64,000 nucleotides of DNA from an uncultured Prevotellaceae bacterium (GCA_900321965.1 ONYA01000016.1:1-64000), one strand, 5' to 3'. Counted from the first letter of the stretch, positions 41,720 to 50,950 are shown. Numbers and translations are program-made. Notes: generated by a model from the sequence alone, not told the origin.

Positions 41720-44700
41720 TTACTCCTTATTAATACTTAGACTATCCCGACGCTCCTCCCTTTTGGTTGGGGTAGACTTCTCCCCTCCTTCGGAAAGGCT
41801 ACGGGTAGGCGAGCTTTGCTCGGGAATGGGGTCGGGGGAGGCTTCTCTCCCCTCCCTTTGGGAGGGGTTGGGGGTGGGCCTTGTGTTGGGGGTGGGCTTT
41901 TCTTTGCTGAAAATCTTGAAGACATCCCAGAGAGAATCCATCTTCCTGCGCCATGTGAAACCGCCGCCGTAGAGACCGGTGTAGCCGTCGAGCCAGTCGT
42001 AGACGTTCTGCTGGTAGAACAGCTTGACGCTCTTCGTGGAGTTCTGGTCGAGGCGGTATTCCATCGTGACGTTGTCGAAGAACGACTGCTTCTGTCCGCC
42101 CATGTCGTTGTCGCCGCTCGACACTTTGCCGCCGAGCTGTATCTTCAGCCGGTTGTCGAAGAGACGTTTCGAGAACTTGAACGAGTAGTCAGTGTGCGAC
42201 TGGCCGGAGGCGTCGGTGGTGTTGTCGAGTCCTACACTCAGGTCGAGTGTCTTCAGTGCCGACCCGGTGATGTTGTTAATCTCGCTCTGCAGGAATGAGC
42301 TGAGAGCAGAGTTCATGGAGAAACCGCTGGTGTTGCCGTCGGTAAGGAACATTCCCGTGGTGAGCATCGTGACGGCAATCTTGCCGCGCTCCTCGGTCGA
42401 CATGGCCTGCAGCTCGCTGTTGATGGTGTTGTCCTCGGGGGCTGAGATGATGAACTGCAGCCCCATGTCGGCCAGCGTCTTGGTGATGACCACGCCGCAG
42501 TCGAACACCACCGAGCGGGCCTGTGAGTCATCGCCACTGCCACTGACGGTAGCCTTGGTGCGCTCCGTGGCAGTGATGTTCAGTCGCGGGTTTGCGGGTT
42601 CGCCCGTAAACTCCACGTAGCTGCCGTTCTGGATGGTGAAGGTCTTCAGCGGTATGATGGGCAGTGAGTATTTCATTTCGCCGTTGGCCAGGGTGTAGCG
42701 GCCGTTCAGCGTCAGTCCGTCGCGGCCGTAGCGCATACGCAGGTCGCCGCCGCCCATCAGGTCGACGTAGTTGGTCTGCTCCTGATTGAGGTTGCAGGTG
42801 AAGTGAGCGCCCTGAGCTATGCTCAGCGTCAGGTCCATATCCATGCCCGATGGCGTGGGACGTTTTACGTTGACCACCTCGACGGTGTCGTTGAAGTCGG
42901 TGAACTTCACCAGTTCGTCCAGCCGGTTGTCGGTAGACAGAGGTGAGTCGAGCAGCATATAGGTCAGGTCGGTGGACCCCAGCACGTTGAGGCGTCCGCG
43001 CATCTTGAGGGCATCCAAAGGTCCGTTGAGGTTGGCAAAGAAGTTGACGAAAGCCTTGCCGAAAGCCACCGACTTGGCTTCCTGGCGGGCATTGATAAGT
43101 TGCAGGTTTTGGGCTCTCATTCGCATATCCATCCGGATGTGGTCAAGGTTGGAGAAGTTGATGTCGCCCTGAAGGTTCAGAGGCTCATCATTGTAGGCGT
43201 AGAGTCCGAAGTTCTCGAGCAGCAGGTGTGAGCCGACGATGCGTACGGGGTCGTTGTCGAAGCGCATACGGACACCGTAGGGTATACTGACTAAATAGGC
43301 TGAGTCTAAGTAAACTTCGCCGTCGACAACGGGTGCTGAGGTTGTGCCCTTAATGGTGAGTTCGCCCTCGCCGAAGCCTTCGAGACCGATAATCTGGTCG
43401 GTGACGAATCCGTTGGCTATCGACAGTGGGAAACGCGTCATCTTGAATGTTGCGTCGATGTCGGTCTTTGCCTTGTTGGGCGTGAGATGGCCCTGCAGCA
43501 GTCCGAACTCCTCGTCGTCGAGCATCAGACGGGCCTCGACGGCGTGGCCGTCGTCCTCGCGCTGCATGTAGACAAGCTCGGTGCTGAGGTTGCCGATGTG
43601 CGACCCCTCGAAGGCCATGTCGCTGATGGCCATGTCGGACACGACGCTGATGTGCTCGTTGCGGTCTATCACGATATGGTAGTCGCCGTCGAGCTTGCCC
43701 GCAAGCTTCGGCAGGTAGGGCAGCACCGATGTCACCTCAGCCAGGTCGATGCGGTGGAGCGTGACGGTGAGGTCTTGCAGGTAGTCGTTAGAGTCGCCGG
43801 AGTCCTCGGTATAGATCTTGACGCCGGTCTTGTCGTCGGCAATGAGGTCGATCTTGGCCTGCAGACGTCCCGACTTAGGCAGCAGCAGGTAGTTGTCGCT
43901 GTTCAGGTTGAACTCCTTGTAGCCGATTGTCGGGCGCTCGGGCATCAGCTGTAGGCGCAGCCCCTCGTCGACCATCGAGGCTGTGGCGCCGAGGCGCACA
44001 CCCAGGCGGTCGTGGTCGTCGTAGAAGCGCAGGCCCGCTAAGACGCCGTGCTCATGGACGTGGCCGTCGATGAGGGCGTTGAACACGTACTGCGGGTTCC
44101 TCCTGTTGTTGCGCACCTGTCCCTGATATGTCATGCGGTCGCCCTTCTGCGTCAGGTTCAGCTTGATGGTGTCTATGCGTGTCGAGTCGTAGTTGAGCGA
44201 GAAGAGGTGCATCTGGCCGTTGACGCCCGTCTCGGGCGAGGTGCTGAGGTCGGCATACAGCTCCTTGAAGTCGATGGCCTTCGAGCGCAGCAGGTTGGCA
44301 ACGGGGTTGTTGCGCTTCGATTCGACGTGCAGCTTCATGGTGGGCAGCAGCCGCTTGATGGCCGGCTGGTCGATGACCTTGTTGTTATACTGCGCCGTGA
44401 TGGAGTCGAGTAGGGTGGTGCCCTGCTTGATCAGCCGTTCGTAGCCGCTGTTGGCATCGAGCTTCACGATGAAGTCGCCGCTCTGTATGCGGGCCAGCGT
44501 CGTGTCGCGGGTGGTGCGCACGAACAGTCCGATATCCTCAGGATGATAGGTCTTCGTGGAGTCTTTCAGGCTGAGGCTGCCCAGTCGTCCTTTCAGCTCG
44601 TGGTTGTGTTTCAGGTCGGAGTTGATGGTGACGGCACCGTCCATACCCACCGTCAGCGGTGTGTCCCAGAGGTGAAGACCGTAGAGGTCGGCCTTCTGCA

Positions 44701-46357
44701 GACGGGGCTTGACGGTGGCTTCCACGCGCTTGGTGCTCAGCAGGGCGTCGATGTCTACCGTACCGTCGAACAGGGCATTATGCCCCGTGATGGTGCCTAC
44801 GGCGCGACCGTTGCGCAGGGTGGCCTCGGCTGTCATGTCGGCTGTATAGGCGTAGCGGGAGTCGCCGCTCAGGAAGTGGCTCAAGTCCATCTGGCTCATC
44901 TTGATGTCGGCCGTATAGGTGGTGATGTCCTCTGGCTTGCGCGTCGACACGATAGCCTTCACCGTGCCTCTGCCTTCATGCAGGGTCAGGTTGGCGTCGT
45001 AGCGCTGGCCGTCGGCTGTCACCTTGCCGTCGAGGGTCATGCCCTTCGGCAGTCGTACGCCCTTGGGCAGCATGGGGCTGACGAAGCTGAGGTCGTGGGT
45101 CTCGGCTTTGAGGTCTATCTGTCCGCGCAACTGCTCGGGCTTGTCCACGTGATAGGCCACGCCGTCGGCCTTGACGTGGAGTGCCGTCGGCAGACTGACG
45201 TCGAGACCCGTGAACTCCAAACGCTGTAGGTTGCCGTTGACGGAACCCTTGACCGATAGCGGGTGGTTGGGGTATTGGCGCACGACCGACTGCGGCAGTG
45301 AACCGCCAAAACGCATGATGTCCTGCTTGCCTAACTGGGCGTTGAGCCTGACTTTCATCTTGCCCGGATTCTGTGCGTCGGCCACGTTGAAATCTACGTT
45401 GGCCTCGGCCTCAATGTCTGAGTCTGGCGTGCGCAGCGTCAGGTGTGGCACGTCGATGTGGGTGAACGCCGTATCGAGACGGACGCCGCCGCACAGTTCC
45501 GTGATGGCCAGTCCGCTCTTCTCCTTCAACGCCGTCTCGCGTATATATAAAGAGGTGCCTTGAGGGCCGTAGTAGATAGAGTCGACGCCTAAGCGTATGT
45601 CGCTGACGCCGATATGGTTGTAGTCTAATCCTTCAGTCGGTTGTTCGTTGCTGTTGTCGTAGGTGAGCCGTCCGTCAATCCAGTCAAAACTGCCCACGCG
45701 GTAGGTACCCGTGCCGAGGTCGATGTCGGCGTCGCGGGCTACGGTGTGCCCCATATAGGCCGTCACGCCAAGTGTGTCGCCCGGCAGGTGCAGAGCCACT
45801 GCCGTGCGGCTGATGCTCAGCGAGTCGGCATTGATGCGCCAGCGTGCTTCAGAGGTGGTCGTGTCGACAGCCGCCGTGTCGCTCAGGGCAATGTCGAGGT
45901 CGGCGTCTGCCAGGCGGGCACCGTTCACCTCGACCGTCTCACGGTCTAAGTCGATACCGTTGGAACGGAGCCATAACTCTCCCACGTGGCCTTTCACCCG
46001 CAGGTCGCTGATGAAGCCGTTGGTGTTCAGCTTGGCGCGTTCGACAGACAGCTCGTTGATGACCACGCGCTTGTCGAACAGCGGACGCAGCTGGACGTCC
46101 ACCGACAGGTGGCCAACGTCGGCCAGGGTGTCGCCCTCGTGGATGGCGCGGAACTCGTCGATGCCTAAGTCCAAGGGCCACTCCAACCTCACGGTGCCCA
46201 CGCTGATGTCCATCCCCGTCTTCTCGGAGGCAATAGCCGCCACCTTGTCTACCACCCAGTTCTGTACGGGCGGCAGGTAGAGCAGCGCTGCCAATATGAG
46301 GAAGAGTAGGACGGGCGTCAGCAGCAAGCCCACCAACCACTTGAGAGCTTTCTTCAT
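41720..46357 (-). CDS. tamB: Translocation and assembly module protein TamB
   Basis: This protein of about 1545 residues has an N-terminal membrane anchor (MKKALKWLVGLLLTPVLLFLILAALLYL), a very long beta-helical AsmA-like body, and the C-terminal DUF490/TamB domain (LDLSVGLDNTTDASGQSH and KRLFDNRLKIQLGGKVSSG). With TamL it spans the periplasm for outer-membrane assembly and lipid transport. The last 60 or so residues after WDVFKIFSKEKP are translated palindromic element (PTPNPSQREGREAS and similar). The ATG overlaps the upstream RluA-family stop as ATGA. Confidence 0.9.
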   Translation of the reverse strand: MKKALKWLVGLLLTPVLLFLILAALLYLPPVQNWVVDKVAAIASEKTGMDISVGTVRLEWPLDLGIDEFRAIHEGDTLADVGHLSVDVQLRPLFDKRVVINELSVERAKLNTNGFISDLRVKGHVGELWLRSNGIDLDRETVEVNGARLADADLDIALSDTAAVDTTTSEARWRINADSLSISRTAVALHLPGDTLGVTAYMGHTVARDADIDLGTGTYRVGSFDWIDGRLTYDNSNEQPTEGLDYNHIGVSDIRLGVDSIYYGPQGTSLYIRETALKEKSGLAITELCGGVRLDTAFTHIDVPHLTLRTPDSDIEAEANVDFNVADAQNPGKMKVRLNAQLGKQDIMRFGGSLPQSVVRQYPNHPLSVKGSVNGNLQRLEFTGLDVSLPTALHVKADGVAYHVDKPEQLRGQIDLKAETHDLSFVSPMLPKGVRLPKGMTLDGKVTADGQRYDANLTLHEGRGTVKAIVSTRKPEDITTYTADIKMSQMDLSHFLSGDSRYAYTADMTAEATLRNGRAVGTITGHNALFDGTVDIDALLSTKRVEATVKPRLQKADLYGLHLWDTPLTVGMDGAVTINSDLKHNHELKGRLGSLSLKDSTKTYHPEDIGLFVRTTRDTTLARIQSGDFIVKLDANSGYERLIKQGTTLLDSITAQYNNKVIDQPAIKRLLPTMKLHVESKRNNPVANLLRSKAIDFKELYADLSTSPETGVNGQMHLFSLNYDSTRIDTIKLNLTQKGDRMTYQGQVRNNRRNPQYVFNALIDGHVHEHGVLAGLRFYDDHDRLGVRLGATASMVDEGLRLQLMPERPTIGYKEFNLNSDNYLLLPKSGRLQAKIDLIADDKTGVKIYTEDSGDSNDYLQDLTVTLHRIDLAEVTSVLPYLPKLAGKLDGDYHIVIDRNEHISVVSDMAISDMAFEGSHIGNLSTELVYMQREDDGHAVEARLMLDDEEFGLLQGHLTPNKAKTDIDATFKMTRFPLSIANGFVTDQIIGLEGFGEGELTIKGTTSAPVVDGEVYLDSAYLVSIPYGVRMRFDNDPVRIVGSHLLLENFGLYAYNDEPLNLQGDINFSNLDHIRMDMRMRAQNLQLINARQEAKSVAFGKAFVNFFANLNGPLDALKMRGRLNVLGSTDLTYMLLDSPLSTDNRLDELVKFTDFNDTVEVVNVKRPTPSGMDMDLTLSIAQGAHFTCNLNQEQTNYVDLMGGGDLRMRYGRDGLTLNGRYTLANGEMKYSLPIIPLKTFTIQNGSYVEFTGEPANPRLNITATERTKATVSGSGDDSQARSVVFDCGVVITKTLADMGLQFIISAPEDNTINSELQAMSTEERGKIAVTMLTTGMFLTDGNTSGFSMNSALSSFLQSEINNITGSALKTLDLSVGLDNTTDASGQSHTDYSFKFSKRLFDNRLKIQLGGKVSSGDNDMGGQKQSFFDNVTMEYRLDQNSTKSVKLFYQQNVYDWLDGYTGLYGGGFTWRRKMDSLWDVFKIFSKEKPTPNTRPTPNPSQREGREASPDPIPEQSSPTRSLSEGGEKSTPTKREERRDSLSINKE
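41775..41905. repeat. GC-rich palindromic elements in the tamB 3' end
   Basis: CCCCTCCC-TTT-GGGAGGGG (41849-41867) is followed by two GGGGGTGGG copies. Upstream, TCCCCTCCTTCGGAAAGG and a GGTAGGCGAGCTTTGCTCGGG hairpin form a second unit. The minus strand stays open and gives the Pro/Ser/Arg-rich tail of TamB. Confidence 0.75.
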
Positions 46358-47052
46358 GGGTCTTGGGGTTTCAGCGCTTTCCAAAGGTTATCGTCAGGCA
46401 GAGGTGCCTCGACGACAATCTGTTCCTTCGAGACGGGGTGAATGAACTCCACACGGCGGGAGAGCAGCGAGATAGAGCCGTCGGGGTTGCTGCGCGGTGC
46501 ACCGTACTTCAGGTCGCCCTTGATGGGACGCCCCATCTTGGCCAACTGACAGCGAATCTGGTGGTGACGCCCGGTAAGCAGTTGTATCTCTAACAGGTCG
46601 TAGCGGTCGCCCTGGCTAATAACCCGATAGCGCAGCTGGGCTTTCTTGGAATGGGGCACCTCGCGGTCGTAAGCGTACGACTTGTTCTGCTTCTCGTTGC
46701 GCACGAGGTAATGGGTTAAGAGAATACTCTCATTGGACGGAGGGGCGCCATTACCTCGGGGAAGGGTCTCTACAATAGCCCAGTAGGTCTTGTGTACCTC
46801 GCCCTCGGCAAACATACGGTTCAGCCGTGCAAGCGCTTTCGACGTGCGGGCAAAGACAACGAGGCCAGAAACCGGACGGTCCAGGCGATGCACCACGCCG
46901 AGGAACACCTCGCCGGGCTTCTGGTACTTCTCCTTGATATACTGCTTCACCAGTTCCGACAGCGGCGTGTCGCCCGTCTTGTCGCCCTGCACAATCTCGC
47001 CGCTCGTCTTGGCCACGATGATGATGTGGTTGTCTTCGTAGATGACTTTCAT
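46354..47052 (-). CDS. RluA-family pseudouridine synthase
   Basis: This 232-residue protein has the RluA-type catalytic block HRLDRPVSGLVVFART, with the active aspartate in RLD, and the later RYRVISQGDRYDLLEIQLLTGRHHQIR signature. It has no S4 domain. It isomerises uridine in rRNA or tRNA; the exact site is not predictable. It is the first gene of the operon leading to tamB and tamL, with a -7 box (TACCTTTGC) at 47086-47094. Confidence 0.87.
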   Translation of the reverse strand: MKVIYEDNHIIIVAKTSGEIVQGDKTGDTPLSELVKQYIKEKYQKPGEVFLGVVHRLDRPVSGLVVFARTSKALARLNRMFAEGEVHKTYWAIVETLPRGNGAPPSNESILLTHYLVRNEKQNKSYAYDREVPHSKKAQLRYRVISQGDRYDLLEIQLLTGRHHQIRCQLAKMGRPIKGDLKYGAPRSNPDGSISLLSRRVEFIHPVSKEQIVVEAPLPDDNLWKALKPQDP

Positions 47053-47085
47053 CCTTCTTTTCAAATCAGGTTTACTGACTTGGCT

Positions 47086-47094
47086 GCAAAGGTA
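47086..47094 (-). promoter_or_regulatory. -7 box of the RluA-tamB-tamL operon
   Basis: The minus strand reads TACCTTTGC, 33 bp before the ATG at 47052. Confidence 0.65.
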
Positions 47095-47179
47095 CGAAGA
47101 AATGATTGAAGAACCAAATTTCTTTAATCATTTATTTCCGCGTCTACCTCGTGACGTCCTAACGGTAAAGGGAAAATAC

Positions 47180-47207
47180 AAAAAAGAGAGGTGTAATACC
47201 TCTCTTT
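47180..47207 (-). terminator. Terminator of tRNA-Arg
   Basis: On the minus strand AAAGAGAGGT and ACCTCTCTTTT pair around a short ATTAC loop and end in a T-run just after the tRNA. Confidence 0.75.
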
Positions 47208-47208
47208 G

Positions 47209-47282
47209 TGATTCCGGCGGGATTCAAACCCACAACCTTCTGATCCGTAGTCAGATGCTCTATTCAGTTGAGCTACGGAACC
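47209..47282 (-). tRNA. tRNA-Arg (anticodon ACG)
   Basis: The minus strand folds into a cloverleaf. The acceptor stem GGTTCCG pairs with CGGAATC and is followed by an A discriminator base. The anticodon stem CTGA/TCAG holds the loop CTACGGA (anticodon ACG). The T-stem GTGGG/CCCGC holds TTTGAAT. The A34 would be edited to inosine. CCA is not encoded. A -7 box lies upstream at 47345-47353. Confidence 0.93.
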
Positions 47283-47344
47283 CTATTTTTTGTTTGATTG
47301 GCGAAGCCAACCTGCAAAAGATTCCTCATTTCTGATTTGCGGGT

Positions 47345-47353
47345 GCAAAGGTA
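47345..47353 (-). promoter_or_regulatory. -7 box of tRNA-Arg
   Basis: The minus strand reads TACCTTTGC, 62 bp before the mature tRNA. Confidence 0.6.
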
Positions 47354-47478
47354 CGCACTTTTTTGGAACTGGCCAAATTTTTCGGCAACTTTTTTTCAAA
47401 AAAATCTTTTTATTCGAAGAAATGATGATATAAGATAAGTTTTCGTGAGAAAAGTTTGTCTGTATCGATTCTTTTAGC

Positions 47479-47487
47479 TACCTTTGC
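47479..47487 (+). promoter_or_regulatory. -7 box of the DUF4923 gene
   Basis: TACCTTTGC lies 31 bp before the ATG at 47519. This rejects the upstream in-frame start at 47456. Confidence 0.6.
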
Positions 47488-47518
47488 CCATGATTTACAT
47501 TTTAATATCCATAGCATT

Positions 47519-48142
47519 ATGAAGAAAACTGCTTTGACGCTTTTCACAGCTACGACTCTGATGATGTCGAGCTGTATGACAACGGGAGTTGGAACAACAT
47601 CTACCGGCAATTCAACCGGCGACGTACTGACGAGCGTGCTTGGCGCCGTATTGGGACAAGTGCTGTTAGGAGGAACGACGTATGACCAGTCGGGTATTCT
47701 TGGCAATTGGAACTATTACGCTCCAGGTGCCGCCTTTACTACCCAGCAGGCCCTGACCAAGGCTGGAGGTACTGCTACGATTAACAACATGGCCTCGTCG
47801 TTGGCAAGCAACTATGGCAACATCGGTATTAATCGTAGCAACACGTCTTTCTCGTTCCTTGCTGGTAACAAGTTCTCGGCTAAGGTAAATGGCATCCCGT
47901 TCAGCGGAACCTATACCTATAATGCCCAGAACGGCGAAATCGCACTCAAGACGGCTACCGAGACCATTAAGGGTAACGTCACAAAGACCGAGAAGGGAAT
48001 GGGTCTGATGTTTGACGCCACGCAGATGACTAACCTCCTTCGGAAAGAAGGCAAAGTAAGTAACGCTGCTGCTGTTCAGGCCGTCAGCAAGCTCGCCAAG
48101 AGTACCAACGGTGCACGTGTAGGCTTTGAGCTTACAAAATAA
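47519..48142 (+). CDS. DUF4923 lipoprotein
   Basis: This 207-residue protein has a lipobox (TLMMSSCMTTG) and a Thr/Gly-rich segment. The DUF4923 core includes ILGNWNYYAPGAAFTT and a C-terminal helix (NAAAVQAVSKLAKSTNGARVGFELTK). It is an outer-membrane-associated Bacteroidota family of unknown role. Confidence 0.8.
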   Translation: MKKTALTLFTATTLMMSSCMTTGVGTTSTGNSTGDVLTSVLGAVLGQVLLGGTTYDQSGILGNWNYYAPGAAFTTQQALTKAGGTATINNMASSLASNYGNIGINRSNTSFSFLAGNKFSAKVNGIPFSGTYTYNAQNGEIALKTATETIKGNVTKTEKGMGLMFDATQMTNLLRKEGKVSNAAAVQAVSKLAKSTNGARVGFELTK

Positions 48143-48184
48143 AAGTCCGGCTTTAGGACAACACGCCAAGGGCTCGCACGCCGT

Positions 48185-49399
48185 ATGAAGAAAGTTCTCT
48201 TATTCGTTCTTACCATAGCTGCCATAGCTGTGGGAGCGAGTACGCATGTGGATGACGAGCTGAAGTACTACTTCGACCGCCACAACGTGCAGGACGAAGG
48301 CTACGAAATGGTGGCCAACTATGCACAGTATGGCGACACGCTGCTGACGAGACTGCCAGAGGCGCCACTGTCGCTGTTCAACGTCGGACGGTGGCGGGGC
48401 ATCAGTCGGCAAGGAACGGGAATAGAGCGCGACACTACTGGCCGCATCATCGTGGGACACTACGAGGCCGACACGCTGACATCGGGCATACGGCTCGACT
48501 CGGCTGAAGTCTATGCCGGCGACTTCAGCGGCACACAGGCTCATGGTCACGGCTGCTGTCTGACCGACGACGGCACTTACTACGAGGGACAATGGGTGAA
48601 CGACCGGCGACAGGGCTTCGGCTTCGCCATATCGCCGACGACTCACCTGCGCGTGGGGCAATGGAACAACGACCGCTATTTGGGCGAGCGTATGCACTAC
48701 ACCAGCGAGCGCATCTACGGCATCGACATCTCGCGCTACCAGCACGGTCACGGGCGTAAGAAATACCCCATTCTGTGGAACCAGCTGCGCATCTCGTACT
48801 TAGGCAACAAGAACCAGAAGAACGCCAAGGGAACGGTCAACTACCCCGTCTCGTTCGTGTTCATCAAGTCGACAGAGAGCACCAACATACGCAACCCCTT
48901 CTATGCTCAGGACTACGTGAAAGCCCGTCAGCAGGGCATTCCCATTGGCGCCTATCACTTCTTCTCGTGCAAGGTGTCGGGTAGCGCACAGGCCAGCCAC
49001 TTCCTGATGAACACGCTCTTCCGTAGCGGCGACCTGCCACCCGTGCTCGACTTGGAGCCTTCTTCCAGTCAGATAGCTGCGATGGGCGGCCCGCAGGTGC
49101 TGTTCAAGCATGTGCGCCAATGGTTGCAGGCTGTCGAGCGACGTACGCAGGTGAAGCCCATCCTGTATGTCAGCCAGAATTTCGTGAACAAATATCTGCA
49201 GGAGGCTCCCGACTTGAAACGCGACTATCAGGTGTGGATAGCACGCTACGGTGAGTACAAACCCGATGTGAAGCTGGCCGTCTGGCAGTTGACGCCCAAC
49301 GGACGTGTCGCCGGTATTCACGGCGAGGTAGACATCAACGTGTTCAACGGCTACCAGACGCAATGGGAGGATTTCCTCAAGGAGATGACCATCAAATAG
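48185..49399 (+). CDS. GH25 lysozyme with N-terminal MORN repeats
   Basis: This 404-residue secreted protein has a signal peptide (MKKVLLFVLTIAAIAVGAS). MORN-like repeats (YAGDFSGTQAHGHG, YYEGQWVNDRRQGFG, VGQWNNDRYLGE) fill about 85-175. From about 179 a GH25 domain starts with YGIDISRYQ (catalytic Asp), continues with FVFIKSTEST and PPVLDLEPS, and ends VDINVFNGY. GH25 enzymes cleave the MurNAc-GlcNAc bond. The MORN part may position the enzyme at membrane or wall, which is inference. rlmH follows in the same direction. Confidence 0.87.
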   Translation: MKKVLLFVLTIAAIAVGASTHVDDELKYYFDRHNVQDEGYEMVANYAQYGDTLLTRLPEAPLSLFNVGRWRGISRQGTGIERDTTGRIIVGHYEADTLTSGIRLDSAEVYAGDFSGTQAHGHGCCLTDDGTYYEGQWVNDRRQGFGFAISPTTHLRVGQWNNDRYLGERMHYTSERIYGIDISRYQHGHGRKKYPILWNQLRISYLGNKNQKNAKGTVNYPVSFVFIKSTESTNIRNPFYAQDYVKARQQGIPIGAYHFFSCKVSGSAQASHFLMNTLFRSGDLPPVLDLEPSSSQIAAMGGPQVLFKHVRQWLQAVERRTQVKPILYVSQNFVNKYLQEAPDLKRDYQVWIARYGEYKPDVKLAVWQLTPNGRVAGIHGEVDINVFNGYQTQWEDFLKEMTIK

Positions 49400-49407
49400 A
49401 CGAGAAG

Positions 49408-49878
49408 ATGAAGACACTACTGATACTCGTCGGGAAGACCACCGACAAGCACTTTCAGGCGGGCATTGCCGACTACGTGGAGCGCATAGGCCACTACATG
49501 CCCTTCGAGCTGGTGACCATTCCCGAACTGAAGAACACCAAGAACCTGACGGAGGAGCAGCAGAAAACGGCCGAGGGCGACCTGATACTGCGTCAGCTGC
49601 AGCCGTCGGACACGGTGGTGCTGTTAGACGAGCACGGACGCGAATACCGCAGCCTTGAGTTTGCCCGCTGGATGGAGCAGAAACGAAACACGGCCCGCCG
49701 ACTGGTGTTTGTTATCGGCGGACCGTATGGGTTTTCTAAAGAGGCATATGCGCGCGCGAACGAACAACTGTCGTTGTCGAAGATGACGTTTTCGCATCAG
49801 ATGATACGCCTGGTATTCACCGAACAGATTTATCGCGCGTGTACTATAATAAAAGGTGAGCCTTACCACCACGAGTAA
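49408..49878 (+). CDS. rlmH: 23S rRNA (pseudouridine1915-N3)-methyltransferase RlmH
   Basis: This 156-residue SPOUT methyltransferase has the knot region VIGGPYGFSKEAYARA and the conserved C-terminal TFSHQMIRLVFTEQIYRACTIIKGEPYHHE. It methylates pseudouridine 1915 in helix 69. The ATG at 49408 was chosen for the MKTLLILVGKT start; the earlier in-frame codons lie in the GH25 gene. The terminator overlaps its last codons. Confidence 0.95.
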   Translation: MKTLLILVGKTTDKHFQAGIADYVERIGHYMPFELVTIPELKNTKNLTEEQQKTAEGDLILRQLQPSDTVVLLDEHGREYRSLEFARWMEQKRNTARRLVFVIGGPYGFSKEAYARANEQLSLSKMTFSHQMIRLVFTEQIYRACTIIKGEPYHHE

Positions 49879-49891
49879 GCCTCACCTTTTT
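49851..49891 (+). terminator. Terminator overlapping the rlmH 3' end
   Basis: AAAAGGTGAGCCTTAC and GTAAGCCTCACCTTTT form a 16-bp stem with one mismatch. The left arm is inside the rlmH coding sequence. Confidence 0.75.
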
Positions 49892-49892
49892 A

Positions 49893-49924
49893 ATTCTTCA
49901 ATTTTTCAATTTTTCAATTCTTAC
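49893..49924. repeat. 8-bp tandem tract over the metallopeptidase stop codon
   Basis: Four units of ATTTTTCA or a variant (ATTCTTCA, ATTCTTAC) run into the stop codon of the leftward metallopeptidase gene. Confidence 0.6.
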
Positions 49925-50799
49925 AGGTCGTTATAGTTCTGCACGCTGAAGGTCGACGTACGCATGTCGCCCGTCTCGTAGCCACGACGCAGCCAGCGCT
50001 TACGTTGGTCGCTGGTGCCGTGAGTAAACGACTCCGGCGTAGCGCGGCCCTGAGCCTTCTTCTGGAGCCAGTCGTCGCCGATGGCCTTTGCCAGTTCCAA
50101 GCCCTTCTCTAAGTCGCCGTACTCCATTGAGTGGTTCATGGCGTCTTCGTAATGTGCCCAGACGCCAGCATAGTAGTCGGCCAATAGTTCCAGACGGACG
50201 CTCAGCTGGTTGGCCGTCACCTTGTCTGTCTGATTCATGGCCGAGTGGGCCTTGTTGAGCGTTCCCGTCAGATACTCCACGTGGTGTCCAATCTCGTGGG
50301 CAATGACGTAAGCGTAGGCAAAGGTGTTACCCTCGACGCCCAACTGGCGCTTCATCTGCGTGAAGAACGAGAGGTCTACATACAACTTCTGGTCGCCAGA
50401 GCAATAGAAAGGACCTACGGCTGCTGTAGCCGAACCACAGGCAGAATTAACCTGATTGGTGAACAGCACCAGCGTGGGGTACTGATACTCGCCCCAGCCG
50501 TTCTCCTGGAACACCTTCGTCCACACTTCCTCCGTCGAGGCCAGAATCTGCTTGCACTCAGTAGCCAACTGCTGCTCTTCCTCGGTGAAACTTTCCTCAC
50601 CGACGGTCTCAGTCGGAGCTTGCATCTGCTGCTGAACGACGTTCTGAACAACGTCACCCAGATTACCACCCTGCATAAACGTCATCAAGGCAATAATCAG
50701 AATACCGCCAATACCGCCACCGATGCCTAACTTGGCACCACCGCTCATTCCGCGACGATCTTCCACGTTTGAGCTCTCTCTTCTTCCTGATAATTTCAT
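49921..50799 (-). CDS. Neutral zinc metallopeptidase (YpfJ/PF04228 family)
   Basis: This 292-residue protein starts with a family-typical MKLSGRRESSNVEDRRG and a glycine-rich membrane helix (about 27-45). The zinc motif HEIGHH is near residue 170, within AYVIAHEIGHHVEYLTG. The substrate is unknown. Its -7 box (TAACTTTGC) is at 50832-50840 on the minus strand. Confidence 0.87.
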   Translation of the reverse strand: MKLSGRRESSNVEDRRGMSGGAKLGIGGGIGGILIIALMTFMQGGNLGDVVQNVVQQQMQAPTETVGEESFTEEEQQLATECKQILASTEEVWTKVFQENGWGEYQYPTLVLFTNQVNSACGSATAAVGPFYCSGDQKLYVDLSFFTQMKRQLGVEGNTFAYAYVIAHEIGHHVEYLTGTLNKAHSAMNQTDKVTANQLSVRLELLADYYAGVWAHYEDAMNHSMEYGDLEKGLELAKAIGDDWLQKKAQGRATPESFTHGTSDQRKRWLRRGYETGDMRTSTFSVQNYNDL

Positions 50800-50831
50800 T
50801 GTTTCAAATTAGTTTTATTGGTTATTTGCTT

Positions 50832-50911
50832 GCAAAGTTAACAAAAAAATAGTAAAACAACAATTTCGAGAGCATTTTCTTTGCCATTCGCGTGGTTTTT
50901 TGTACTTTTGC
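50832..50911. promoter_or_regulatory. Divergent promoters of the metallopeptidase gene and serS
   Basis: Minus strand TAACTTTGC at 50832-50840 faces the metallopeptidase gene. Plus strand TACTTTTGC at 50903-50911 lies 39 bp before the serS ATG. Confidence 0.6.
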
Positions 50912-50950
50912 ACACAATTTTGAATATTCACTAAAAACGTATACGTAGTT

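Noticed and set aside
41849..41867. GC-rich hairpin in tamB as a transcription terminator
   Set aside because: It lies inside the open tamB frame without a following T-run on the coding strand. It matches the repeated element in tamL.
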